NCBI GenBank assembly: GCA_004009845.1
Contig: RMBW01000026.1
Coordinates: 309,953-373,952, forward strand
DNA length: 64,000 bases
Reading direction: 5' to 3'
Source: Davidsoniella eucalypti
Taxonomy: Eukaryota > Ascomycota > Sordariomycetes > Microascales > Ceratocystidaceae
In this document: positions 44,300 through 55,743 of the stretch, in pieces
Numbering within the stretch: position 1 is the stretch's first letter
Layout of the letters: each line of letters begins with the position of its first letter
The notes under the pieces: generated by a model
Seen by the model: only the letters and a program-made list of their open reading frames with translations
What the model was told of the DNA's origin: nothing
Databases searched by the model: none
Program-made: the position numbers and the translations under genes

Positions 44300-47200
44300 T
44301 TAACGCAGACCTTTGGTCGAAGCTGGCAGGACGCCACATAGTCTAACACGATCTATAATATGGAATATTAGCAAGCTGGCCTACTAGTCTATCATTAGGA
44401 AATGAAACAAAGAAAAAAAACTTACCTTCATCGGATTCAAAGATAATTGTGATATCATCGTGCTCACCTGGAATCTCCGGAAGATCCAGGCACAAGAAAG
44501 CCATTTCATCAGCACTACCATCGGCCTCTGCCTGCTGCCGGTCCTTTTCCTTTGGAATTCTAGGAAGCGGGAACTTTGCGTCGAGAATTTTTAGACCGAA
44601 TTTTCCGTTACGGCCAAACGCCTCAAACTCATCAGTTCGCTTGAGGACCAGTCCCATGCAGTGGCCATAGGCGAAGTCTTCGAAGAAGACGACTAGTTGA
44701 AGGACGCCTTCGCGCTCGACAATCATGATGCGGGTTGAACTGGCTTCCCACTTCTTGTGTACTGGTACTACCATGCGTCGCCGCGTGATGGCGAAGGAAG
44801 ACGCAAGGCCGTCATATAAAACCTTGAAACCGGTGATAGCGAACATGAACGAGTGAAGATCACGTGTGTTGGCAAACGTAAAGCTACGTACTGAACGGCC
44901 ACGAGCAATCTTGTCCAATGCTTGCTTCATATCGTTCGGAATCTCTTTGGGCACTTGTGCCTCAGCAACAGCCATGGTCATATCTATCTGCGGTAATCGT
45001 AGAATCTGGAACAGATTGGGGTTTGACACACCCATACGGATACGCAGTTCACCGGGAGTTACGCTGACACGGTCCGTGATAGATCCATGTATAAAATCTG
45101 TCAGAATACGAAGCTTGTCTGCTAATACTGTCGTAGGAATGTCCTCGCCTGAATCGTCGTTGACAACACGCAAGCCCTTCCAAGCAAGGCCCGATATACT
45201 GGGGAAGCCTGATCGGTCGAAGAATCTCGGTGAAATATCGTAGCTTGTAATAGGAACCTCGGTGAATATTCTCTCCTGGTTGAGGGAAGAGCCGACGAGT
45301 ATAGAGTGAAAGCGCAGGCGCTCCTTCTCATCCTGAAATGAAAATACCATGGAGCCTTTGGATCTTTGGCTCTCATACTTGAGAAGTAGTGCTGGAGCTT
45401 CATTGTCACCACGTAGGAATCCAAACTGGACAGGCTGACTCGGTGGGTATAGATGAGTAACACCACTCAGCGTACGAGTCTTTGGACCAGTGATAATAGC
45501 GAGACGGAAGCCACGATGATGGTACCGTACACCAGTTGCCGCATCTTCTTTGAGAATCTTTTCGAATAGAGCCAGCTCACAGCCAGCTATAGATTCCTTG
45601 GGGAAAGCTCGAGACTGGGGGTCTAGGTCAAAGTATTGGAACGATGGCAAAGAAGTACGAAAGACGATCTTTTCATCACTCTTGGGGAACAATAGAGACT
45701 GCATCTTCATGCCATATTCGTACATGTTCCATAGCATGCGGAAGTCCATTTGCGTGCAGTGGATGGCCATTTGGAAGCCACGAGGGAGACGAACATCAAT
45801 GATGTTGGACTCTGCTTTCCATCTAACATCATCCCAGGTAGTACCGCTTCCCTTGTTGGCTTGGATGCGCAGCTGCACATCACCATTCTGACTCACAATG
45901 AGGAAAGTTAGGTTAGGCATGCTCTGTGGGCGTACTGTCGAGAGGAAGCAGCGGAAGGTGAGCCCATCAGACTCGCGAGTTCCTTGCTCATAGAGTACAG
46001 CATCCACCACAAATCTACTGAAATTAAAGTAATCTGGCGAGTCACCCAAAGGCAGAGACTCTAGTACTGTCAAAGCTTTGGGCGAGTTTTGTCTAGCAGC
46101 GGCATTCGACAGCGATGTTGTAGCAGACGAGGTGAGCACGGGCAGAATATCCTGGGGAACGTTGGGATAGTCAACCCAGATAAACTTGTCAGTCGTTTGC
46201 GGGAGAAAGGGTTCTTGTGGTGGCATAAAGTCGTTTCTGTACATGGAAGTAGCAAGTTTACGCAGACTAGACTTTAAGCATTGGCGTACCTCCTCAACTT
46301 CGGGATGGGGTGAGAGATTGCGGAGACGCATGACTTCGGGGACGGCCTCCTCACATAGCCAGTAAGATTTGGATAGGTTAGCATATGCCTGCTGCTTGTC
46401 CATGGTGTACTGAAGCTGGTCTTGAGAAGCCGCCTTGTCCCGGTTACGAATAAGAACCTCGAGCGCCTGACGGCCACGCAAGAACCACCATAATGCTGCT
46501 CTAGCGAGGTTGCGGAGATCGCAGTATTGCAATGGACCTGAGGTCTCTGCATGTAACCGGAATAGCTCGAACAAGTGTCTCGTGCGAGAGGCGAACATGA
46601 GGTATTCGCTGCTATCCGCGGCAGAGCTATCCGGGAAACTATGAGCATATGTTGTCTGTGTGTAAGCAGAAGGCGGCCCCCTTTGTGACGCCGAGCTTTC
46701 ATTCCTCGAGAGGTCGGTAGAGCTGTAGTTGGAGGCATAAGGGGACCGTGGTGCATAGCCATGCGAGCCGGGGCTATAACTCGAGTATCCTGTAGTGGAC
46801 GCAGGAGGTGACACTTTTGCTAGGGCAGGAATAGTCTTTATGACAGGCGGACCTGGCTCGTATCTGTTGTTGACAGGAAGCTCAGGCGAAACTTCACGCA
46901 AGACAGGCGAGTTGTCTGAGCTATAGTTGGAGCTTGGCGGTGAAGGGCTATGGGTGCCAAGGTCATCTTCGAAGTTCATGGAGCGAGCCTTTGCCAGAGC
47001 CTTGCCTTCTGCAATACGCATTTCGGTCTGGTGAGTTTCAATGAACGAGCGGCGGTTCTCGTTGGGGGGGCGCATGGCATCAATTATGCGAGGTATGCGG
47101 GCAGGAGGTGGTGCTTCGGTGTGCTGTTGTTGCTGCGGCGGTGATGGATCAGGGACATCTGTATATCCGGTCTGGATTCGCTTGAGCGCACGGGGCTGGA

Positions 47201-47813
47201 AGCCTGGATCGTCGTTCTTTTTTATGGTTGCTGGAGCCGGAGCAGCAGGCGCACGGCCAGCAGCAATTCTGGCGTTCTTGCGCCGAGAGATCTCAGCAAC
47301 CATGTCCGGGCACTCATCACCGCCCTCGCCTATGATATCGGCCGTTTGCTGACTGAAGCGTACGGTGAGACCCTTGTTCTTCCTCGGGCGGGTCTGGCTA
47401 TAATTCTGAGAACGAAAATCGGGGCTCGGTGCCAGTTGGCCAAAGGCACGGTCTTGGCTATGCTGTTGATGGACCGGGTTGGGGCGGACGGTAAGGTTGT
47501 ACTGAGCATTCCCGTCGTTGACGGAAGAGGCCTGAGGGTATCTAGGAGCAGCAATGGTATCAAGCTTGGCTAGAGCACGAGGCGGCGGCGCAGAGACATT
47601 ATGGAAGGCGGCGGGTACTCTTCCTGGCGAGGGGACATTAGGAGGTGTAGAGTGCGTCACTTGGAGGGTATCGGCGGTAGAATGGAGGAAGTCGTGAACA
47701 TTAGTGACATTAGCTTCGTCAACATGGCGGTCCTTGCCAAAGAGCTTTCCTTTCCAGCGATCTCTTCTGGAAACCTTTGTGCCCTCATAGCCTGGCTGGT
47801 CAGATTCCATCAT
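44300..47813 (-). CDS. Large conserved-looking fungal protein of unknown function, 2 exons
   Basis: Exons 44426-47813 and 44300-44352 give 1146 residues. Using the GTAAGT donor at 44425, the protein ends DRVRLCG...TKGLR; reading through instead adds 27 residues and ends YYRSC at 44343. The first 400 residues are Pro/Ser-rich and disordered, with a basic start (KVSRRDRWKGKLFGKDRHVD). A helical module at about 405-510 (HLFELFRLHAETSGPLQYC to LCEEAVPEV) has MIT/TPR-like spacing. The rest, about 550-1140, is beta-rich with several PH-like segments such as VRLPRGFQMAIHC and IMIVEREGVLQLVVFFEDF. I do not recognise the family. A role as a cytosolic or cortical scaffold is only a guess. Confidence 0.85.
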
Positions 47814-50800
47814 ACTGGACAGATGATAGCGGCAGGTGATGTATAGTTGGTAGCTGCCGAGGGTGCGTAGTGTTGGACGACAAAGACAGCGGCGGGAGCT
47901 TAATCTTGTCGAAGAATTCTTATCACAGTATGATTATATAGGTGGGCTGCGAGGTTCTAGAGTAGAAAAAGGAAACAAAAAAACCAATGATAACAATGTG
48001 CGTACTTTGGCAGGATGTTGGCCTGCTATCTGCTATACTATGATAAGGAATGGTACTCAAGTGATGAATGAGACATAGTCATGGACTAAACAAGACAAAG
48101 AGAGAAATGAAAGCTGATGAAGAGAGAAAACGCCCAAAAATGGTCGGTCTGCTGGTGCAAAAATTGAAACTGGCGTACCACTACAGATCAAAGAGGGGTG
48201 GGTGGGAAGAGACAGGCGTGTGCTTTGTGCTTCGAAGGGCCCCTGTGGGCAACCTTTCGCGGCCCGTTAATAAGGTGTCAGGAAGTAGTCGATGTCAATG
48301 GTAACGGTAGCAGTACCAGTAATATCAATAGAGACTCGAAGTTCAGTATATCGGTATGCTGTATATGCAGGTAGTGGTCGTGTGTCGCGTAGTCAGATAG
48401 TGTAGATGAAAAGGAAAAAAAAAGAACAGACAGACTCAGGAAGAATAAATAAAGAAAAGTGGTAATAGGGCTGATGCCGCTATAAAGCAGGGGGCTACAG
48501 GAGGGGGGGGCTCTGTCGCAAGCTTGGATGGAAGAGTTGAGTGGTGATAGTACAATAGTTCCTAGAGTCGGTCTTGGGGAGCAGGTGTGACAGCGTAGAT
48601 GTGAGACGGAGAGGAAATCTTGGGACAGACCAGGAAAAAGAAGAAGAAAAGTGAAATCTGAATCGAAGCAAGTCCAAGTCAAAATTAAAAACAGGCCAAG
48701 CTTGGCTCGAGGTAGAACATGCGATGGCTGAACAACAGGCACAGGCACACACAGGCTTGGTTTCTTAGTTAGGCCTAGGCACAGGCGACAGAAGGGGACA
48801 GAAGGGTCAGAAGGGGCCAAATAGGCGTTTCGTGATTCCCAGACTTCGAGGCGCAACCCGTCAACATACCACGACTTGAAACAGTAAGGGCTCTCAGTAT
48901 GCTTGTCGCTTTAGTACAGTATGCCTGTATTTCCACTTGTTGTCATTTTCTGTATGTGGCGGCAAAATACAGGGATGTCGATAGATTGACGATGATACCA
49001 GGCCAGGATTTATTCTGTGGCAGTGGACGCGAAAGACCAACAAGTCAGTCAATTATAGAATAGCGAGCAAAGCAAGCGAATGCAGAATTCTTGCGGCCGA
49101 TTAAGAAAGAAAAGAAAAAAAGCCGACCGACTCGGCCAGGCGCGGATAGCGGTTGACAGGCGAGACCATAGACGGATAAAGCACCAACAACAGATAGCAT
49201 CCCCAACATGGCGTTCTATATATAAAAGTCTCTAGTTCCCCTCTGTGCTTTGCTTTATTACGCCGGCACATGTGATGAGAGACTCAATTGATGGCAAGGC
49301 ATACTACATATTTACATAGTTAGCCGGAGCAGTCTATCGTATGTCGTGTCGTGCATTAGATATTTCTTGCCCGATGGAATCTGTTTCTGAGCTTAGTATG
49401 TAGTTTTTCTTGGCTATAGTTGTTGGCTTACGGGTCTCGATACCAGAGTCGATATCAGTATCGTACCAATGCTAAAAATCCGAATAACGCCAGAGGGCAA
49501 GGCGGAACTTGGTTATAGTGTGTGTAGTGCCCTAGAAAGTACCCATATTAGCACTTAGAGTTACTACTAATAGATTATTAGCGATGGCAAAGTAAACAAT
49601 GGTTCCTGATCTTACGGAAGGTATATCAGGCTGAATAAATAGTTTGTTTGATTTGTCTGAGTTATCTACAGCTCTCAATTTCCAATTTCCCATGCCAGTC
49701 GATCATTTCTCACTCAGCAACACCGGCCCTGATTTCCCGGTATCACAACATGGTATTGTAGATGGTTTAGTCTCCCAGTAGCTGCTAGTCTTCCTTTCTC
49801 GTCTTGTCTTGTTGATCAATATCACGGATGACATCGCAATGCCATCATAGCCAGTTCCTCGGCTCTATGGATCAAAAACAACGCTATAGCTGGCTTGTAT
49901 TGGCTGTCTAGCAGCTGGCTTACATAGATATAGTCCTCCCTCTAAGTTCCTTTTCCTCTATTCATCCCCGATTCGTGTACCAACTAACTAGACGAGCTGT
50001 CCTCAAATGTGACCTTCTACCATGGATTCTACTGTGGACTATCTCTAGTACGACTACGACGCTATGATATATCTAGTATGGCGTCTATCGATGTTGCCCT
50101 GCTTTTCAATTCCTAGCTGCCCTTGCTGACGGCTTCTATTATTTTATTTATTTATTTTAACATTGCTCTTCTTCTAGCGCAAGAGTTGATGCCAAGCCTG
50201 GTTCGGAACTAGGTCAGCAACTATCTTTATCACTCTGATTATCAGCGGTCGCAATCTAACCCATCGAGCAGGATTCTGCATCCAAGCCCGCCTGCAATTT
50301 CCTCACAATGCCCATCTGTAGTTGGACAAATACTGAATTAATCTGTGACTTGGCTACGATTACATTAGTAGCCATACCAATAGCACAAAAGCTACAAATC
50401 TTCTTTCCTCTAACTATCTGTACATACTAATAGTATATGCAATATATACAATATATATAACTAGACTACTAGGCTAACTCCTATATCATATCTGGCGAAG
50501 TTCTACTGAATCAATAGCAATCGCAATAGAAAAGCGACGTGTCTCGTTCCCTAGCCTCGCATTTATTTCTCATATACTCCGCCATATATTCTCGCTTCAT
50601 GGCTCCTATGCCAAACACCCAAGACGAAATCGTATACAACGATACGTGCATCAGTATATAAATATATAAATATACGTGTACATGTATACATACATACATA
50701 TGTAGTTATATTACATAGTATGCATAATTTGTACCTTTCAGCCATAGTAAACATGCCAAAAATACCAAGTGCTGTGTTGTTGTGGATTGTTGGGTTTCAG

Positions 50801-53341
50801 ATTCCTTCCCCTCCACCTAGTCGTACATAACAGCATCGGTTGGCCGATCAGTTGTTGGGCCGTAAGCTTACAACTATCTGTGTTAATTTGGCAAGCCCTT
50901 TGCTTGTATACAGACATGTATTAGTAGTTCTACCGTTCTTTTTCCTTTGACGGTGGGTAATGGTATTTGAAAAGGACCCTGGATATAATAATGCGGCTAC
51001 AGACCGATTCGTCTTACTTGCCGACACCGCCTAATTAAACTAAGCCTTGCCTTGCCTTTGTCCGCGTTGGCTTCCTTAGCATTTGCCACCCGCTAGAATG
51101 CCAGTTAAAGAAAGAAAACAAAGAAATGGAATGGTCTGTTTATTCGCCATCATGGAATGTCTGTGAGTTTTTCTAGGCCCGCGCTAACTAGAATAGCCTC
51201 GACAGCACTAAAACTGTAGCTTAATCGTCAATTCATAGAACAGGACAAATCAGAATAGCGGCGTGGAGACTGTCATCATTCTCCTGCTGATACAAAGATT
51301 TGTTCTAGAGAAAACATAAACAATACTTGGTCTCTTTCATGGTGGCTCATTTACTAATACTGCATCTGCAATTGCTCGTCCGCGGATCTCTATTTCGTAG
51401 CGCTAAACCTCGATGGACGGCCTGCTTCCCCAACTGGCCATGGTTGGCACCTATAAATGAAACCCGAGGGGAATATAAATGGCACTTATGACGCTGGGAG
51501 ATTGGCCTTCTTGTGCCAGCATCAATAATAGGCGTGTGCTTATTCGGAACTGGTATGAATATTGAGATCTTACCCAGTTTTTCCTGTTTAGTATACTGTC
51601 AGAGTCCCAAGAGTTCTAAAAGCCTGTTCGATCTGTTGTTGCCAAGACTCTGCATAGAAAAGTAATCCACCATCTTATCAGACAAGATCCACTAGCTATG
51701 GGCATTTGTTTATTTTTTCATCTTACTACTTACATTAAGTATTTCGTCCTATCCATTGTCTGTTCGCCGCTCCCCGCTCGGGCTACAACTGTATCGTAGT
51801 CGTCATTGGTATGTGCAATGTAGTATGGTAGCAAATAGCCTTAACAGCTGTATTGAACTATATATGAAGTACGCAAAGGCTACGAGCTGTAAAGTCATGG
51901 CACACGATCATCATCTTCCTGGTCAATGTCATTTTTCTGCCGCTTACCTTTGGAACGAGCCACCCGAAGAAATAAAAAACGACGAAAGGCAGACTAGGAA
52001 TTGCCAAGAGATCTTAGTCTAACATCCATAGCATCTATCTATACAGATATGTAGAATAGAAAAGCATGTGTCTGTTTATTTGTTTGCTCGCTCGTATCAA
52101 GAAGTTTTATACATTCCGGGGACAAAATATCGTGTATCAGGAATTACCATGGCAGGGAGGGGGAGAGAAAGACAAACAAAAGTCATGCACCACGTCAGTT
52201 TGTAGATACAACAAACAAGTTCTAAGGAAGGGTTCCCCTGGCTCTTAATAGTGCCCTCTTTCGCATTGTTCACTATTGTCGTTCCAGTAGTGCCTTTATA
52301 TGGCTGGTTTTGATATTGATATCTTCGCCTCTGTGTACATATATGTATGCCAAAGCAAAGCAAAGCCTCGGGCTGTTCGTCTCTGTACAGCTTGTAGCAG
52401 CAGCGGCGACTGCAGTATGAGAGCCGCATAGTAGTATACTTCAGTAATAAGCGGAACGGAGTTCCTCCATGAGACACCACAAGCGGTCGATACTACGTTA
52501 TCGAACATCAGACACAATCTCCATGTTGATTGATTCATTCTAGTGTGCGCTTTCAAGACTCCCATAGTCACGTTGGGAGGTGGGCCAAAATAGAGCAGCC
52601 ATTGTCCCACGTGACCTATTGCCAATCTTGCCTGCCTGGAACAGACCGCCGGGTTTCCAGCATTTTAGTTTGGAAGCATTTGTTTAACAATTGAAGCTAG
52701 ATTTCTGACAGGCAATGGACTTGGTTGGCTAGCTTGAGAGCACCACTAGTAATATCGACCAAGGAGAGCTAGACAGACAGCGCCACGACCGCAGCTGCAA
52801 GTGGTCACGATATCGCATGGCTTGCTTTAGGAGAAGACACACTGTTGTCATTGAACAAACACTACGGCAGTGGTTTTCATAAAAGTGTGTATATGCAGCA
52901 ATGCGCACTGTATGCATTTGCACATACACATATAGACAGGGTTCCGTTTTCATAGTCTCACACTGTGTAGCGAGAGTTTGCACTGCAGCTCACAAACGCC
53001 ACAAACCAACTAGGAATCATAATCCCATTGTACGTAAGTATGCTTGTTATGTCAGATACACGGCACGCCCTGTCGAGGCTTCCTTTGCCGGCAGAGAAAA
53101 CAAAAAAGAACAATATGAGTTGTCATATAGCAAGTTATTGCTTGCTCTTCACGGAACCCTTAAGCGCCCACTGCTACCCTATTGATGCCTGAATCTGTCA
53201 TATGTTCAACCCCGTCTTCGACATTGTGTAGGATGTATGTTGTATGTGAATTAGGGGCTGTTCTCACAGTCTACACACTGGATATACGATCTTCTCGTTT
53301 TAGTTCTCTCTATAAATCCCAGCCGCCCCCGCCTTTGCAGC

Positions 53342-53731
53342 TCATATCTTGATATATTCAAGATTTACTTGTCGTGCCTCGAATATACAGAAATAGATTA
53401 TCACATATATATATGTGCATAGCAGTACAGATTCACTAATTATATTGTCATCCCTAAGGGCAGAGACCATCACCTCCCACATAGCTCTTATTTCGCGGGT
53501 CTCATCGTGAAACCTCCCATGCATATAGATTTGCATCGTGACATTCCAGACTGCACCCTGTTTTCCAGTCAAGTTCCATGACTTATTGTGCAGGACAACC
53601 CGATCTAACGAGAAAGACTCCATTGGAAAAATGTAGTTGGACTGGCAATGAGATCGTGTGTGAGTCGACAACATCCCACGGGCCATATATAAACCAGTCA
53701 TATTGACCGCCTTTTCTGCCGCTGGCCACAC
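53342..53731 (-). CDS. Possible 129-residue protein divergent from the 53.7-kb gene
   Basis: An uninterrupted frame whose first 95 residues look protein-like (MESFSLDRVVLHNKSWNLTG, MQIYMHGRFHDETREIRAMW), followed by a hydrophobic tail encoded by AT-rich DNA. The start codon is only 16 bases from the start of the divergent gene at 53748. No family recognised. It could instead be a chance frame over a promoter. Confidence 0.3.
   Translation of the reverse strand: MWPAAEKAVNMTGLYMARGMLSTHTRSHCQSNYIFPMESFSLDRVVLHNKSWNLTGKQGAVWNVTMQIYMHGRFHDETREIRAMWEVMVSALRDDNIISESVLLCTYIYVIIYFCIFEARQVNLEYIKI
53686..53693 (+). promoter_or_regulatory. TATA-box-like element
   Basis: TATATAAA lies 55 bases before the ATG at 53748, a typical distance for a fungal TATA box with a short leader. 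It falls inside the divergent minus-strand frame. Confidence 0.45.
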
Positions 53732-53747
53732 ACACTAATTCTATTCT

Positions 53748-55514
53748 GTGATGATAGGCTGTTGTGTCCCCAATAAGACCGCGGTTTTACGTAGATCCGG
53801 GTCCGAGTTAAACCCCGATAGACTGTACTGGTGCTGCATAGACAGCTTTGACGCCTGCAAAGCCTTCGAATGGCACGATGAACTGCTCAAGAGATATCCG
53901 GGAATACCTACTTGGTATACAAGAGTAAAACTCGAGGCTATGGACGCTACGAAGACGGCAAACCCGCCGTTTAGCTCTAGCTCTAGTAGAGATGAACCCG
54001 TTACTAGATCAACCAAGAAGAAATCTAGAGGCAACAGAGGGAAACTAGGTGACGTCAAGTCCGAAGTGGTTGGTCCGATGGATAGATATGTCAAGCGATG
54101 GACCAATGGCGAGAGAGTGATATATCGGCCAGCCGTTGCTCCCGATACTCGAGAGTCACGATCCCGGAAACCGGCAAGAAGGAAGCTGGATACCACAGAT
54201 AGCATGGCGTCGATCGACTTACAGACGACTGAGATTTCCGCATCGTCCAAATTGGCAAATGCTACCGCCTGTACCGATCCCGCCAACAACCAGAGTGCTA
54301 CGATGGATCTAGATTTGCGGAATAAGCAATTTGGGACAATTGCTGGAGATACCTTTACGCAAGGTAATACTTCTGAATCCATAGAGATATTTGCTCAGAG
54401 ACCCCTTTCGTTTTGTGCACCACCTTCGTCTCCCCCACACCAAGTTCAAGACGAGTCACATATGCATACGATACCGCCAACCCAGCTATCGCCGAAACTG
54501 GCCGTATCGGGCCTCGATCTAACACTACCTACCCCGTCATCTGAGTCACGAGTAAACAAAGCTATCGCCGTCTCTACTCAGCCAACAACCAGTTTCTCAC
54601 ACGAACCTTTTACGACTCTAAAGACGCAAGATTTCTTCGAAGCCGACCTACTGGGCGACGAAAACGACAGTGTCAACCAAGAGGACAACTCCGCTTCCAA
54701 GTTGGCCGTCTCGACTATCACGCCACATCGGGTAAACACCGCAAATATCGCCTTGAAGACGCCCCGAACTCTAGGTTCCACTGACGTTCGTGCCGCATAT
54801 AAATGTGCTATAGCCTCTGAACCACTAGAATCCTCCAGCAAAGATATGCCCCGGCAGTATCGATATAGCCGGAGTCAAGGGCATTACAAATCCCGAAACG
54901 AGGATCAACAGGACAAGGACATCTTGCCAGATGTAGACGCTGCTGTTGTTGTTGGCTCTTCTCATTCCTCAAAACGAGTCGTGGCAACAGCACAGAAACG
55001 TCGACTGGAACACGTGGTCACACCATCTCAGACGCGAGATCGACTAGCTTCGAAGAAACACAAATCTGATCATCCTAAAAGCGAATTGGGCGTCTTATAT
55101 AGGAAGAGGTCTTCCCAAGTCAACAGAGTGCTATTCGGAGCTCCGGAGCGCTCGTCATCTTCTGGTATAGGGGGCACGGCAACAGGGTTAGGGGGATCCA
55201 GGCCTGGCACGACCTCTTCAAACTCTATCAGTGATCTGACGGGTGTTAAATATACCGTGCCGGCAGTTCATCCGTTTCACGACAAACATGCTGATACTTG
55301 TGCGGTAATATCCAATTCTGTCGCAGCATTACTCGAGATGTCGTCGGTTGAAACACCGATAACCTCGTCTGTCATGGAACTGGTTCGAGATATGGCGTCT
55401 CATGGACGCCGGTTAGTCGAGGACCGAGATGTCCGCGAATGGAAGATTGTCCAGCTGGAGCAACAAATTGTCGATTTGAAAAAGAAGCTTCACAAAAGTG
55501 TGGAGGGTAAATAG
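53748..55514 (+). CDS. Unknown Ser/Thr-rich protein with C-terminal coiled coil
   Basis: A single exon of 588 residues. The N-terminal 60 residues are the most ordered (LYWCCIDSFDACKAFEWHDE, LLKRYPGIPTWYTRVKLEAM). Most of the protein, about 70-510, is Ser/Thr/Lys-rich and probably disordered, with basic patches such as KKKSRGNRGK and SRSRKPARRK that could direct it to the nucleus. A helical stretch and coiled coil close the protein (LVRDMASHGRRLVEDRDVRE, VQLEQQIVDLKKKLHK). I recognise no family. No intron signals are needed. A TATA-like element precedes it. It sits at the edge of a gene-poor region. Confidence 0.75.
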   Translation: MMIGCCVPNKTAVLRRSGSELNPDRLYWCCIDSFDACKAFEWHDELLKRYPGIPTWYTRVKLEAMDATKTANPPFSSSSSRDEPVTRSTKKKSRGNRGKLGDVKSEVVGPMDRYVKRWTNGERVIYRPAVAPDTRESRSRKPARRKLDTTDSMASIDLQTTEISASSKLANATACTDPANNQSATMDLDLRNKQFGTIAGDTFTQGNTSESIEIFAQRPLSFCAPPSSPPHQVQDESHMHTIPPTQLSPKLAVSGLDLTLPTPSSESRVNKAIAVSTQPTTSFSHEPFTTLKTQDFFEADLLGDENDSVNQEDNSASKLAVSTITPHRVNTANIALKTPRTLGSTDVRAAYKCAIASEPLESSSKDMPRQYRYSRSQGHYKSRNEDQQDKDILPDVDAAVVVGSSHSSKRVVATAQKRRLEHVVTPSQTRDRLASKKHKSDHPKSELGVLYRKRSSQVNRVLFGAPERSSSSGIGGTATGLGGSRPGTTSSNSISDLTGVKYTVPAVHPFHDKHADTCAVISNSVAALLEMSSVETPITSSVMELVRDMASHGRRLVEDRDVREWKIVQLEQQIVDLKKKLHKSVEGK

Positions 55515-55743
55515 GCAGATATCTCTATTGTCAGTATATCTTGCGTGTCGTAGATGGAGAAAGGGAAAGGGTACATATTGATAGGGTCCGTTCGGGACTT
55601 TATAGGGTTGACTATTTATGACCTAATGATACTATTACTACAAAGCGATTGTGCTGTAAAGTGACTTGAGCAAGATATGTAAGTCAAACAACATGACTGA
55701 CTAATACTAGGCGTATAGACTGAAACTTCCTCTGACTCTGATA

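Larger units (their letters stand above)
47814..53747. other. 5.9-kb gene-poor region
   Basis: The first kilobase is purine-rich on the plus strand, so it is probably the pyrimidine-rich leader of the large minus-strand gene; the 192-codon frame at 48278-48856 (-) lies within it and has poor composition. From about 48900 to 53330 no frame looks like a protein and I see no splice-joined exons, tRNA or mobile element. AT-rich simple sequence occurs at 50420-50460 and 50640-50710. Confidence 0.5.

Noticed and set aside
48278..48856. 192-codon minus-strand frame
   Set aside because: It is rich in Ser, Leu, Pro and Phe with no domain, and lies in the pyrimidine-rich leader of the large minus-strand gene, where such frames arise by composition.
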